64,000 nucleotides of DNA from Diprion similis (GCF_021155765.1 NC_060111.1:4058481-4122480); one strand, 5' to 3'; positions 33,295-47,801 are shown, counted from the first letter of the stretch. Numbers and translations are program-made. Notes: generated from the letters alone by a model not told the origin.

Positions 33295-36200
33295 TTATGC
33301 CCCTTTTTGAACGCACAGTGGAGCGGTAAGTGGAATCTCGTCGTAAACGTGTTCCGTGTTCTGCTCCAAAGCAGTGTGACGACATGTTGACGTCGGTGGC
33401 CTGTCATAGTGGCTCTCCAAGAGATCTGAGAAACACAAATTCATCTCAAAAACATCTTTTCATTATTCAGACCAAGCGATTCGAGTATCTCAAATTTTCA
33501 TTACCTTCCAACAAACTCGTTCTCAAAGGAAAAAAAAAAAAAAAAATGAGTGAAGGAATCAAACTGGTACCTCCAAAACTGTCTGACGTTGGATGATCAG
33601 ATCAATTCTCGAAACGGCTTTGGGAGTACATGCGAAAATCAGATTTCAACGGGAAACGAAAATCCGAATTCGGCTCACCTCGGATGTTGCCAGAGACGCG
33701 TATGCTGATGGTTCCGGTCCGGTTGTCGTAATGTTGGTTCAGCTCGGCGGCATCGAAGGTTATCAAAGCGGTCTCAGGGTTCGTGGCGAATACTGGATTG
33801 ACGAAAGTCGGCAGAGCTGCAAAGATCGACACTGAAATCCAAATTTCTTCAACTATTCAAAAATAAAATAAGGAGAGATGGGTTGTTCGAAATATTGACT
33901 TTCTAAAGTGTCACTGATTAGAATGACTACTAATCAGTGAATTTTGGATATATCAGACATTCGAAATGTTGACCTTTCCAAGCTTTGACCCTCACACGTA
34001 ACTGAATTTAGGGTCTGAAGAAGAATCTTTGGAAGTAGAGGTCTCACATAGCTGAGTAGGTACTTTTCAGCTATGCGGAAGCCCGAAGAATCGTCAAAGA
34101 TAAAAGGACAAGACGGGAAGTACGAGATTACAGTTAAGAGATAAAAGTGTCGGTCCGGGTCTCTGCCGGATGTAAAGAAAGAAAGAAACAACAAACAAAT
34201 AAACGAAGACATTGACATTCCGAGATACTCGTGAAAAGTAAGACTTCCGAACGATCTCGGGTTTCCAGAACACGAGTAGGTGAGAAAAAATAGGTCAATT
34301 TCATGAAATGATCGTACTCTGAATCGACCTACGAGGAAGCGTCGTGTTCGTGATCTTCAGGCTCTTCACGGTGTCGCCCTTTTCCGCAGTCGAAACGTCC
34401 TTCTTATCGCTGCTGTATATCGACAGAGGGATGGACTCGAAGAGTCTGGATCTCATGTAGAACACCATGAGGGCAGCAAGGGTGGTGAGGCAGAGGGAAA
34501 CGATGGACCCAACAACAATCAGCAAGGTGACGTCGTGTGGCGACTGGCTATCTTCCTGTTCTGTGGATAAAAAAATCACTGACAATTAGGGTTGATGAGT
34601 ATTTCCGAATCGGCTAAAAGACCGCGCTTTCACCCTATGGATGGTCTATTCTTGACGCTTACCTTTTTGCAGGGACTTTACGTAACCGGGACGCGGTGAT
34701 GGCGCCTGTTTCGCCGTTGACGACGAGTCCGAGCCGTCATCTTCGACGTTCGCATATCGGAGTCCGACTTCCGGTCTCGCCTCGGTGTAATATGGCAAGG
34801 GAAACGAAACTTCGGAAACTGTGATGACGTTTTCTGGAAGAAAATCACCTTTCCTAAGACCGTTTTTTGGCAAGATCGTACGCGAAAGAGAAAAAAAGAC
34901 CGGAAACGTACCTTCGGCGTGCTCTGTAGTCCTGGAAATCCTTGTCACGATGGTGGCTTCCGTTTTCGAAACCTCGCTGGCGTCCCCGGAAACTGGCGAC
35001 GTCGAAGTGGCCGTCTGGACAAGACCGGAAACCTGTATCGCTCGGAAGAGATCTCCATGGGTCCAATTTTGCGGAAGGACTGTCTGCGGTGTTTCGCTTT
35101 TAGGAAATCGACAATTTCCCGTTTCCGGATCGCATGACGGGTACTTTTCGACGCAGTTGCAAACCGATTTGCAACGGAATCCCCATCGGCCTTCAGGACA
35201 GGCAAGTTTACACCTATGGAAAACGAATGCAAACGATTTTATAGTAATCGAAACTCGAATTTATTTGTTTCACAATTTTTCCTGCGTGAAATCGATGGTC
35301 TTTCGTAAAATTCCGGATGTTATAAATAAAGGATAACTGTTTTTCTGGACAGAGTAACCGGCTTGTGCAGAAATATGGTGTTAAACGAAAAGAGAAACTA
35401 ATTTTTTATACATTTCAGGATCTAACTACAAATAAGAATTGTTTTGACACGTAGCTTCTGGATGTAAAATTAGTCTGTTTTCCTGTTTTCTTTTTGATTT
35501 ACTAAACGAGTAACTACTATGTATATAAATTTGTATAAATAAAATTGTCAAAATTAATTATTGTTTCAAAGATCATTCATGCACCTGCTTATTTATCCGC
35601 AAAATTAAAATACGCCGTTTCTATGTTATATACACAAACATCTATTTTCAAATTTAATTCAACAATTTACTATTGTTTGTATTTATCTTCTTTTATTTAT
35701 ATTTCTTATCTTTCTACGTTGTTACCCAGTCAGGTTCCAAATTTCGTTTATGAAAATAAAGTGGATAGTTTTTAACTGATTTCGTTAAGGCGTTGTACCA
35801 CGTTTTCGTTATGTGTCATTCAGTTTTAGAGATAATATTACGAAACTTTGTTTAATAAATAAAATAAAAAAACTTAGATGGGAAGACTTTATTTGAAAAT
35901 GGAATACGAGACTGACTCTCACTGAATAGAATGACTTTCACCGAAACTCCTGCTCACCCTTAGTAGCAAACCGACTCACCCAGGTCCTTGCCATCCTGCG
36001 GGACACTCGCAGATCCCACTAACTGGATTACAGGATTCTCCCGACGCGCAGTCGCACTGTTGCATGCACTGCTTGCCCCAAGATCCTGGTGGACATTCTG
36101 AAAATCGTTTAATTTTAGCCTCATCAAATCTTTCACGTTTTCATTCTAAGACCTACAATTTAAATCATATTGATAGATTTTCAATGGTATCAATCAGTCG

Positions 36201-38203
36201 AAAAAGAATTTGTTTATTTGCAAAATTGACGAATTTTCAATCAATGTTATCTTGCGACTGAAAAGTCGTATCAACAAAATCAAGCCATTCAACGAATTCG
36301 TCTTGAATAATAATTTGCGAAAAAATGAGTGCTCGAATTTTGGCGAAATCATTTGCAAACCAAAATTCTATCAAAAACGTAACTTGTAAAAATATTCAAA
36401 CTTTTTTCTTCAAATTCAGTGAAGATATTGATCCTAATTGAAAAAAAAAAAAAAAAAAAAAAATAGTCCTCAAAAACCGTATTTTTATAAGATTTCGCAA
36501 AGTGACGCAATTTATGTCGGTAAATTGTAACGATGCGACGAATTCCCGAGCGTTCAAATATCGCAAAAGGCTCGGTTCCCGTGAATCGAACATTCCACAC
36601 ATTGCGAATCAAGACACGTACAGAATGGCGACAAGGTGAGGTTCAGCTACCAAGGATTTCCTCGGAGTCCGCATGCATGCATTTCGCGTGCAAATCTGAT
36701 CAGCGATTGCGCGGTTGTAAAAGGGGCTTAAACCAGTTTACGATACTCTCGTTTACGGCTCGTTTTATACGGCCAGTAATTGTTGGGTGAAAAATTGTGG
36801 CCGCTTGTCGAGTCCGGAAGTCAGGATGAAAGTTGTATGTACCACGCCCGGTTTGTGATTCAACGCAGGCACTTACACACGTTCAATACACGTCGGAGTC
36901 TACGTTGTTCGAGAAACAGACCAGCACGCCTCGTATGAATTATCGAGACGTGTAGGCGTTGGTCTGCAGGCTGGAAACATCTCGTCGGACTTAATTCTCA
37001 ATTGTACTATATACCAGAAATTTTAAACAACTTTTAAAGATTTTCAAGCAGCAAGCTTTTCTCGAAATACTATTTTCGCGTAAAGTCTGCGTGTTTTAAT
37101 TTGGTGATTTTTGACTGAATCTCGACGAGAGAGAAAGAAAGATTAAAATTAAAAAAAAAATAGGCAAATTTTTTTAGCCTACAATAGTCAAGAGGAGACA
37201 AAACACGCAGGGAATTCTGGGCGGTGTTTTAACGCGATTAATCCACAATATGAATGCTCTCGTCAGTCTGGACATCGAAGATTAAGCAAAGAGTGAAAGC
37301 CAAAAATTGGGGCTCTGACGTCACGCTTTTGGCATTGGCATTAGCGTGAACTCGTATTTCTCGCTTTCAAATTCAAGATCTCATCGCCCAATAAGTGGTC
37401 CAGAAAAAGTGTTCTACAGCATAAGAATGACAAAAAATAATCCATCATTTTTCAAACTCGATTGTTTTATCTCAGAATCAGAAATTTTTTTTATTTATTT
37501 TTTATTTACTTCCATGAACGACGTAATGCAATATGAATTTATGTGATTAAAGTGTCAATTATTATCACTGTCCTACTTACTAAGTACCTATTATCGCCTG
37601 CAATTGAAAAATATTTCCAACGAATCTACAAATTATCAAAAAACTTTTTTCGCAAATAAGAATACGTACTGAAATTAACGAAATTTTGGTTCAAAATGCA
37701 CCGTTTAAAAAAAAATACGACACAATCGATGAATCGATTAATTTTTCGCGATTCAATCAAGTCTTGTTGGGCTATTTTTTGGACTTGATTTTTGACGCAG
37801 GGGAAACGAAATTCTGTCAATTGAATCGATCGATTTGTCTAATTGTAAATCTGCGAAGCAATATACTCACGATGAGCGCAGCTGTCGCCTTGATAGCCGG
37901 ATTCGCACTGGCAAAAATTTGGTGCCAGGCAGATTCCGTTTTCGCAAGATTTGCAGAAGGGAATGCATTTCGGTTCGGTCTCAGCCTCGCCATGCACCTC
38001 CTGGATTACGTATCCCTCGCAGCATTCTGATATCGTTCTCTGCTCGACGGTGGTCTAAAAACAAGAAAAAGAAAAACGAACGTTAAGAAGCAGTAGAAGA
38101 TATTTGAGAGTGCAAAGTGTGGTTAAGATATGGGATTTTTCTTTGGTTAAATTTTTCTCCTCATCGTACGTATATTTATTTCAATTACATAAGGTGTAAA
38201 GGT

Positions 38204-38249
<46 letters not shown>

Positions 38250-41200
38250 TAGGGTGGCGCAAAAAAACCGACAATTTTCCTTTTTTTTTTGAGTCTCGTG
38301 TGACAAGATGTTAGTTTTTGATGTTTCAAGAGCCCACTCCAAAGGGAAGTTCAAAAAAAAAATTTTTAAGAGGTCGCTCCACATTTTTTAAAACGTCAAA
38401 AATCGTCAAAAATCGATTTTTTTTTTTTAAATTTTTTCTCGTTACGGTATAATTTTATAGACAAAAAAAAAAATAAGTTTCCGAAATTTTCAGTGCAAAA
38501 TTTGAATTTTGAAAGGTCGCTCATAATTTTTTTTCAATTTTTTGGTGCATTTCTTTAGATCTTTTCGAGTGACCTTTTAATATTCATGTTAAAATTTCAT
38601 AAATTTTTCTTCTTCAATTTAGTAAGAAAGAATCGATAACAATACACCATGACATGAATTAAAAATCAAACATAATACTAAAAATACAATTTTTTTAATT
38701 TAATTTTTTGACGATTTTTGACATTTTTTAAAATTTGGAGCGAGCTCTAGAATTTTTTTTTTTTTGAACTGTCCTTCGGAGTGGGCTCTTAAAACATGAA
38801 AAACTAACATTTTGTCACACGAGACTCAAGAAAAAAAAAAAAAAAATTTCGGTTTTTTTGCGCCACCCTAATACATACGTTCTTTAGCACCATATAATAA
38901 AAATTGTAAAACCTTTTATTTATTACAAAGTTCCTCGAATCGCCCGAAGAAAGATGGATATCGAGGATTGCTTGGTGTTTATATATATAATACGTGCCCT
39001 GGAAATGATGTTGCGTAACAAAAACGATGTACAAAAGTGACTTTTGAGAGTGATCTTGTAACGCAGTAACTCTTCACTGTTCGAGCAGCTCGATCGTTAC
39101 TTTTATTACTCCATTATTGTTATTATCGGCGTTGTATCACCGTTACGTAAATCGTATATAGTGTCCGGATTAAATCATTCACCTGTTCCACAAAGTCGCT
39201 AGGCTCACGTTATACTTTTTATTTTTCTTCCGATCATTTTCTCTTCCCATTAGAATCTGACTCGGTTTAATTCAATGTGCCGATTTCTAACACCTCGGTG
39301 TTTTTTTTTTTTTTTTTTTTTTTCTTTATTTTAATATGCTGATTTCCGCACTACACGTGATAAAATTCTAACACGTCACCTTGTCACCAAGCATCTCATT
39401 AATCATCGTCAAATGATTACAGACTCGGAGAGCGTAAAGAAAGAAACAATGAAGTGGAAAAAAAGAAAAAAAAAAAAAAATGAAAGAGTGAAACCGAAGG
39501 AAGAAAGTATGAATAAAAAAATAAATAAAAATCTGCTGGTCGCAGAATCGAGTTCATACTTCAAAATGAAACCACGTCGATCGCTCCTTCATCCGATTTG
39601 ACTGTACAAACGTCAACGTAGGAGGCCTAGAGCGACAGGCTCGTTGTTAGAAAAAACATCAGCATACGAAGGGGACGCAAAAAAGTAAGAATCTGGACCG
39701 TTTTATCTCACATGTTGCATTTAAATGCAGCTGACGTTATGCAAATGCAGCTTTTAGTGCCAACTGCGCTAATAGAAAATATCGCTAATTGATAGCACTA
39801 CGGCTACTAGAATAAATTATAGAAATCGTGTTTTAGCTGTGTCTTTTTGCCAGCCGCTGTCAACTTGCGAAATTCGGCTCATTTACATACCCATTCAAGA
39901 GAAAACTCGAACGGCACCGAGCTAATCGAAATATGGAAAATGACTGAAAAATTTAACCCGCAGTAAATTTTTTTGCAATATATTTTTTAATCGCGAATCG
40001 GGGCCAGGGTTAAACTGTTCCGAATAATCGACAGGCGAACCTGTTCGAATCGAGAAGTTTAATGCAAAGGCGATGAATCATCGGAGCGAATGCAAAGATG
40101 CGCCCGTTTTTCTCGTTCGCGGTTTGTGAATATGGTTGAAGTCCGAAACCTGTAAATTAACCTCGGCAATAAATTAAGCAATTATCTTCCCATTAACACC
40201 GTGGCGCTTAAAAAACTCGACAAACGAAAAGTTGAACCGCATAATAAACTCCTGTGTAATATAATAAGTGTTTAATAAATTTTACATAATGGTGAATTTT
40301 TACTACGGTCATATTAATAAAGGATTAAATTTCGATGCCATAATTGTTTTCACACATACGTAATAGGAATTTTAACCTAGGCGAGATATTTTATATCGAC
40401 GATCTTGGGAATTCGGCGCTTTAGAGATACGTTCACACATTCGACGAATTGGAAAAGTAGGTGTAGTAAAAAAAAAATCGCACGTAATACTATCAGCCGG
40501 ATTTTGCAACTTGTTACTCCGAGGAAGAAGCTAGCTTAATTAATGCTTAATTGGCATGAAGAAAGAGTCTGAAATTAGTGGTTAGAATATAGTATATACC
40601 TACAATAAAGGAGGGAATTTGAAACGTATAAATAAATAGTCGATTCCTTATTTTCAGGCTTTATAAAATTGCATGTGTGTGTTTTATTTTTGTCTATTAT
40701 CTAACCATTTCAATAGCCAATTAAATCCGAAGACTCAAGTATGTATTTATAACGTGAGATTAGCAATTAGGGATGAACCTGCGGATGATGATGTTGAGTT
40801 GTTAAAATGTTCAATCATAGACTGATCGACATTCCGGCGATGGTCGAAATTAAATCCTCTTAATACTGCACCGTGGGATCGACACTTTATACCGGCTACA
40901 TCGACTTTCACCGGATTGCAACCGATACGCGATACGCGGACAGCTTCTTTCCGGCCGATCTCTGCAATTTATATACTACATACGTATGTATATATAATTC
41001 ATCCCGGGATGAAAGTGAACGCAATGCGTGTCTGGTGTGGCAGGCATACATACGTATAGATATATATATATATATACCTACGTGCCTGCCTTATATACGA
41101 CTATCTAACGAGATTTAGCACAACGATTATAATCATCGTCCCCTATTAACGCTGCAACGTGCTGGGTGGGATTATTCGCTAACAACTGCAACGAATTGCA

Positions 41201-44200
41201 CAACTTTGGATATGCGCGGTGTAAAACCTGGGCGAAAATTGAATCTAAGGATTTTTCGACAGCTTTTGAAAACTTGATGTTTCGACTTGGTCAGCTTAAT
41301 AATCGAAAAATTATCAATTCTAGAATAAAATGTAACGGATTTGTTAGTCGAATTAGTAAAAGAGTATCCGATTTTTTAAGTCGGCTGAACGATCTATTCA
41401 ATTTTTTTTCATTTTTGGAAAACGATGACGATGATTCTTTTTAATTTTATTAATAACCCTTTTTTGAATATTTATAAAAGTTTGGAATATAGTTTTCTGC
41501 AGTTTACCAATAGATTTTCAAGAATTGTTATTGTTGGAAAATGACTGAAAAATATTGTGAAAATTGAAGGAATAATTCATGTCGGAGAAAGATAATTAAC
41601 CTTTTACTCATATACATTTTTTACAGAAATTCTAAGTTTTTGGGGTTGCTAATTACGAGTCTGAAATCAGATTTCGAAAATTCAGTACAACGAATCCAAT
41701 CAGCGATACGGAAAACTTCTGCATATATTTTTTTGACCGTATTCAATGAAATTCGAAATTTTCGTCCGCAATATTGGATCCGGGATCTTGAATTTTTGAA
41801 ATCTGATTTCAGGTTCGTAATCAGTGAGCCCAAAAATTACAGAATAATTTATAATAATTTACTCACAACGCGTCAAGTTTTCCGCCTCCGATGTATGCAA
41901 ACTACAACAAGTACCGAACGTTAATCGATCTTACTGTCAGTTACGTCCTGGTGCAAATAGCAGCTATTTCTGCATTACGAAATTCAGTGTTTACACAGCG
42001 AGAGGCGTAAACCATGCAGCGTATAGTGCAGGGTAGACTTTATACCTTTACGCCACATGCGATGAAACTTTCTTTAGCGAGAACTACGCCGTAAGACCAT
42101 TTGATTTGCACGAGTGTGTGAAATTTTTACGAGCAAATGAGTTTTTATATGATGAAGTAGAATTTTCAGCCACGGTGGAAGAAATCGCCAGCACTATTAA
42201 TACGTAGCAATTTCGAAAAATCCTTTGAGCAATCTTTCTCGATTTATTATCATCACGTGGAATTGGATTCCAGAACAAACCTTCTCCCATTTTGCTTCGG
42301 CAATTATTCCGGAGTTTATGGAGTTTATGGAGTTTATAGAGTTTATACGGCGCGTCTCGAATTCCACAGTGTTCTTCCGCCTCGAACCATACACACGCTT
42401 CAAAGCTTTTTTAAAGTTACATCAAACGCATTATGCGGATAATTGTTGCGTGCATATAAACGAGGAAATTCTATCCACCGTTGAAATTCGATCACGTAAC
42501 AAAACCGCACGATGTAAAGTATAGAAAGAACGCTCTTGTTTTGCGATTTAAAAATCCATTTGAACTCGGAAAAATCGGTTCAATCCAAAGTGACTGAATT
42601 AAATCACGTCGTTCCGTGATTCAAAACATCAATTTTCACCGCGTTCACCAAACTTGCTCGAGGCGTGACGCAAGGACACTTCTAGACCGGTTTTCGCGTT
42701 TTCTATTTTTTCCGCAGCGTTATTCGTTGCGAAATTGGTGTCAGCCTTGAGGCTTGAGGAACGTCCGGTCGATCTGTGTTTCGATAAGACCTGGACTCGC
42801 GGTTTTGCAATTTTTAGAGAAGCGTAATACAGCACATAGCGCAGAAAACTGACCGCGATGATTCAGCTTGATCCTTTATTTAAACGTTATCGTACATATC
42901 TTCAGATATCAAAGTCCATTTTATACACAATTCTGAACAAAAATACTCCAACAAATTTTTACTTGATGCAGAAATAAAGAAATGGCACAAAAACTACAAA
43001 TTTACTGTAACGATTTCGTAGTTTTCGTGCCATTTCTTCATTGTTGAAGCAAAAGAATGAAAATCAATTACAGTTCTTTGTTCAGAATTGTTTATAAAAT
43101 GGTACTGTCAGCCCTTTTTGCGTTAAAAACACGTGGACTTCGTCGAACGTCGAAATCGACCAGGAAACCCCTTCAAACTATTTTAAAATCAGACAAAAGC
43201 AGTCATATGAATCCAGGAAAAAACTTTTCTTCGGTGGAAAAATTTCATACAATCTCTAAATCTGAATACCAATAAAGTGAATCAGAAATGCCAATTTTCC
43301 GGGCTGTTTAATAAACGGGAAGTCGAGGTGCAACAACCTCGTAAAAGGGAGACTCAAGTTACTTTGTACTCAATAACAAGCGTCGTACGCGTGTATAAAT
43401 AGACGAACTAGGTGCAGACCAGTTGGCTATAACGAAGGGAGACCGGATGTGCAGCGGCGGTTCGCGATCTTTGAAAACGTTCCAAGTCTTTGCGAGTCGT
43501 TGTTTAGACGCTTGAAGCATAAGCGAGCTACTTAAGAGTGAAACAGGAGTTCGCCAATCGCCTCGATCTCTAATCGCCGTATATATCAGACGGTATTTGG
43601 TTCACGGCTATAGCAGAAAGAGAGAGAGAGAGAGAGAGAGAGAAAAAAAATAACGTATTATAAAAACGGAGAGGCGTAATTTAGAAATGTACATCCGTTC
43701 TCGTTTGGTGATTTGGTAATATTTTCGTTACAGTTATCAAGGCCAAGCTTTGCTGACCGTGTCTGCAAGGTGGAGTGGTGATCGAATGACTTTTATCTCA
43801 TAATTTTATGTAAAAGTTTCCGATTTACAAGTGAATATCCGATCGATGCAAATTTTGAACACCTGCCGTGTTACATCGATGGTGGATCTTTTATCGCGGT
43901 GATTATGTTAATCGAATCGATGATTTTATCGATGTTAACTGCAGAAAACGATCGACACCTGATTCATATCTCTGCAGCAATTCACTGTCAAACGTGACAT
44001 GATCGATCCCTTTTTTTTTAGGTGTTCTAGTCAATCGACTTACCTTGATTCGATATCGCTCTCTTATTTCAATCCGAGTCTTCTCACACCTTGGAGGAAC
44101 TTGGAAACACCACGTGTAGGTCTGTACTTTGACTGGATCCGTGTAGGTTTCTTTAGCAGTGAGGGTGTAGCTGAAACGTAAAAATTTTAGATCATTACCG

Positions 44201-45414
44201 CAAGCTTGAAAAAGAGACTCGTTCCGATTGTTAAGCAGTTCTGAAATCGAGTAAATCAAGGCTGTGAAATTGGTTCACCTGTGGTGGCAGCCATTTTAAA
44301 ATAATTGAAACCGCTTTCTGTCGAGTAATGATAAATTTCTACACCATCATATGATTTGCAGCAAACGATGTATATGTATGTATAGTGCTAAATGAGTAGC
44401 TTCAGCCACTCGTGACTTATTATTATCATTCGGCATAAGACCGGTTGGAAAATGATCTCGAGTAGCTAACGACAAGTAGATTAGCCAGCGAGGCATACCT
44501 TTGCATTCCACATTGCATAATTCCCGGATAGGTATTAAACAGCACTCTCCAATGGTCGCTTTTGACATGATCAAATCACCGGGAACGGTGTTCATTAGTC
44601 TGCATAATGGAGCTTGCGCAGCTCCTTTGAGGATGTATTGAATATACATTCTTAATGTTGGACAATTTATGATAAAATAAAAATTTGAAACGATCAACCT
44701 CAAGAAAGATGATAAGAAAATTTAATTTGCATAATAATAATGTCTAAAAGTTATCAATAAATTGTTTAGACAAAATATGGTAAAAGAAAATTTTCAGAGA
44801 ACGTTTTTTCAATACGTTGATTTTTCTGAATACACATGAATTTTTGAAGAATTTTCTCATACTTTTCAAATTCCTGTTTTCGATCATTTGTAAAGACTGT
44901 ATTTACGAAATTATTCGATAAACGTATCCAAAATTCAAGATTTTTCTCCATATAAAAAAAAAATTTAATTTTCAAAAACGGAAATTTCAAAATTACGATA
45001 TAATTCTTTAAAAATTCATGGGTATTGAAAAAAATTAAGGAACTCATTACAGATAACAAAAAACAAAGAAAAACATTCCCCGAAAATTTCTCAAACAATT
45101 TATTGATAATTTTTGAGAAATATTATTATTCAAATTTAATTTTCTTATCGTCTTTATTGTGCTTAATTTTTTTCACATTCTTATCTCTTCGCAAAGTATT
45201 CAATATTGTCCACCAGACTCACTTTTGGTTGGGGATGCATATCGATTACAATATCTGGGATTCGTTGAACCCGATCGTGAAAACTAATTGACTCATAAAC
45301 TCACTTTTCAACTCTGTTGCAGACGTGTTCACCGGACAAGGAATTCGCCAACGGCAAGGCTGCCGAGACTGCGAGGATGACCCGAAGACTGTCCAGAATC
45401 CCACAACCGAGCAT
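33295..45414 (-). CDS. NimA: Nimrod A receptor (EMI, NIM, laminin-EGF repeats, TM, tyrosine-bearing tail)
   Basis: Eight coding exons on the minus strand: 45305-45414, 44044-44170, 37871-38054, 35980-36097, 34912-35213, 34663-34833, 34333-34560 plus 33679-33831, and 33295-33425 (nine segments in all), 507 codons plus stop, every junction in frame. Order: signal peptide; EMI-type domain (HVCNRVE...TYTWCFQVPPRCEKT); CCEGY at residues 90-94; one NIM repeat (SCENGICLAPNFCQCESGY); two laminin-type EGF repeats (CPPGSWGKQC, CPEGRWGFRC); a Ser/Thr-rich stalk; a TM segment at about 350-373; and a cytoplasmic tail of about 130 residues with NPVF, HYDRP and EHVYDEIPL. EMI plus NIM plus few EGFs is the NimA plan (Draper has about 15 EGFs). 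The tail tyrosines suggest kinase/SH2 signalling. Introns of 6.0 and 1.8 kb hold repeats. Confidence 0.88.
36440..36462. repeat. Poly-A tract in a NimA intron
   Basis: Run of about 23 A on the plus strand within the 1.8-kb intron 36098-37870. The rest of that intron shows nothing recognisable. Confidence 0.8.
38205..38248. repeat. (TA)n microsatellite
   Basis: About 22 TA units directly beside the fold-back element at 38250. Confidence 0.9.
38250..38870. mobile_element. 620-bp fold-back MITE in NimA intron
   Basis: The ends are inverted repeats: AGGGTGGCGCAAAAAAACCG at 38251-38270 and CGGTTTTTTTGCGCCACCCT at 38850-38869. Inverted similarity continues inward for over 100 bp on each side (gagcccactcc against ggagtgggctc; gtctcgtgtgacaa against ttgtcacacgagac). 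TA lies at both flanks, as for Tc1/mariner-type insertion. No transposase frame. Confidence 0.75.
39301..39323. repeat. Poly-T tract in NimA intron
   Basis: Run of 23 T. Neighbouring intron sequence 38871-41628 shows no gene. Confidence 0.8.
41059..41076. repeat. Short (TA)n run
   Basis: Nine TA units in the large NimA intron. Confidence 0.7.
41629..41848. mobile_element. Palindromic MITE-like element in NimA intron
   Basis: Two arms of about 100 bp fold back around a centre near 41738. Both strands therefore give almost the same small open frame (LLITSLKSDFEN against LITNLKSDFKN). Arms are imperfect. Key words are tctgaaatcagatttcgaaa on the left and ttgaaatctgatttcaggtt on the right. Confidence 0.65.
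42312..42347. repeat. 9-bp tandem repeat, four units
   Basis: Unit gagtttatg/gagtttata four times in the NimA intron. Other parts of 41849-44043 show nothing recognisable. Confidence 0.75.
43617..43643. repeat. (GA)n microsatellite
   Basis: About 13 GA units within the NimA intron, 400 bp from exon 2. Could bind GAGA-type factors, which is speculative. Confidence 0.8.
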
Positions 45415-47801
45415 CTTGAAAAGGTAACCAAAAAGCACCTGCAGCAGTGGGTAATCGGATCATCGATCAATTTATTGCTTATCGATTTCGCGATTCAACT
45501 TCACTAAGGATGCCGACGCGAAGCTTTAGACTGACTCAAATTCTAAACTTGGAAGTCGAACCGAGCGGTCACCGGTAATCGGATCGCATCGATGGGTGGA
45601 AAGAGAAACAGGAAACTGGTCGCGATGAAAATAATAATAACAATTGTACTTCACACCTCGATAACGATGTTATCCTTTCAGCTACGACGGTTTGAGACGA
45701 GCTTTGATTGCGCGTGTCACTGGCCGAAGTGCAATCGACGTGCATCAAGTGTACAGTATCGGATTTCGAAGCTAATCACTGCGGACAGCCAACACCGGAT
45801 GGGTCGTGTGACCGGGTCCCGTCGCCATATCTTCGTCTATCAGCCACGGGCAGAACTGTCAACAGAGACGATCCGGCGAGGATTCACCTTCTGAAACAAA
45901 TCGCAAGTCGTCTCAGGTGTAATGGAACGATTTGTTGTGATATCCTATAGTTATGTTATTCTGTCTCAGATTTTGGTTCAGTAAAAACCATTTTGATCGT
46001 TTAAACATATTGTTGAAAAAAAATCTGAGATGAGGTTTCCTTTAACCAAATTCTGAGATAGGCTGTTGGTGCTTGAATAGGATAGTTACAGTTTAGTTTT
46101 TATCATGAAATTTGAAAATATAGTTCTGGATACAAAATTGAATCTAGTTTTATAATTGTTCAACAATCAAAAAATGGTATTTTTTTTGGGGCAAATAAAA
46201 TCTGTAAACTACAAACTATTAATTCCAATAAAATTCAAATCGTTTTATTGTAACGATGCACGGTTTATTGGAATCGCATTTTTCTACATTTGAAATTAAT
46301 ATTACAGGTGTCGTATAACCAGAAATTCATTTTCGAACAGAGGATTGTAACCGGCTTAAGATGCAGATCCTGAGAAGTGGTATATACCGAACTTGACATT
46401 CGATTGAAAGACTGAATGTTAAAAATTATTGGACTGGGTCTGTTTCGTCTTTTTCTTATTTATATCTTCGCAATATTTTGGTTTCGAGAAACGATAGTTG
46501 GAGAAATTCCTTTCGCTTGGTCAATTGCGGCATATATGGACAAGAAAGAAAAAGAGATAAAATCTGTATTACGAGCATCTTTTAAGCGTCATGAAATTTT
46601 TTGAGACGGTACTTATAGCGAGTGCGGAATTGCGTAACATCCTCGAAAGATTGCTTTGACTAAATTCATAGTGATTAATTTTCGGTGCTAATTTCATATA
46701 TTGCAGGTGAACATGCAGGTTACGAGATCGCGTGGTAATGTATAAATGAAATATTCCAATCTCGTATGCAGGAAAGATTTGCAAGATGAAGTCACGTGGA
46801 CGTTATTAACGGCGCGGAACGAAATTGTAAAAATGATATTATATACCTGCTCGCGAGTCTGAAATAAAATGGCTAATTAATACCTCCTTTCAGAACCGAG
46901 CCAAGAATATGACGATAAAAATGAGAGTAATGAACCGAGTTGGTCAGTTCTACGAATCACGACTGTGTCTAATTAAGCAATCACTTTATCACCTCGCGAC
47001 ACGTTTCATTGCATATTACGTGTGAAATAAACAATTAAATGAATCCTTGTGTAAATAATATTAATTTTATAATTGAGTTGTAAAGCAATCGAAATTGTGA
47101 ATAAAAAACGTTCATTGCTTCATCTCACGTTTAACTTTTTCTTCTCGAAATTCTATCTACTTACGACAATTGATTGCAAAAGGTTTGGATAACTTTTCCA
47201 AATCATTGCCATTTTCGAATGATGTTTAATCGATTGCAGAGAAACGATATCAAACGAGTGCTTTACGATTTCAACAATTCCACAGCCTCTCGGAATTTCA
47301 TCTCCAATTTCACTCAACTCACCAAACTGCTTTCGTTTCAACTACACGGTCAGATACCGTGGCAAATTCGTTGATCGAGTTGCATCCCACGTTCGATTTT
47401 ACCGCACCCGCCACGACGTGGGAAAGCTGAATATCTCCTTTTAATTTATTACCATTCCCACATTTTTCGCTGCCGATAATTACTGCTCTTACTAAGCTCC
47501 GGCGACTAAGTAATTAGCAAGATTAGCTCGCCCTGTAGTACACGTATTAAATACAGTCCGCACCTCGTAATCACAGTCTTGGATTATACGTGTAAACTGT
47601 ACATGCACTTGATCCAAGATCTCTAAGAACCGTCATGCAACCCACGATCCAGGATCGTTCGGATCTATGGAGGAGAGTTCAGGCACGACACTTGAGTGGC
47701 ACATGGGATTTCGTTCAAATTGTGTCTGTTTTCTTTCCTCTCCCCCCTCCTCCTCTTTCAGGCATGTATCACTGGATGATACGAAAAGCAAATGTCTAAG
47801 T

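Noticed and set aside
45325-45507. Plus-strand frame over NimA exon 1 with apparent acceptor and donor
   Set aside because: The minus strand gives a signal peptide and EMI start that splice in frame to the next NimA exon; the plus-strand version has no homology or partners.
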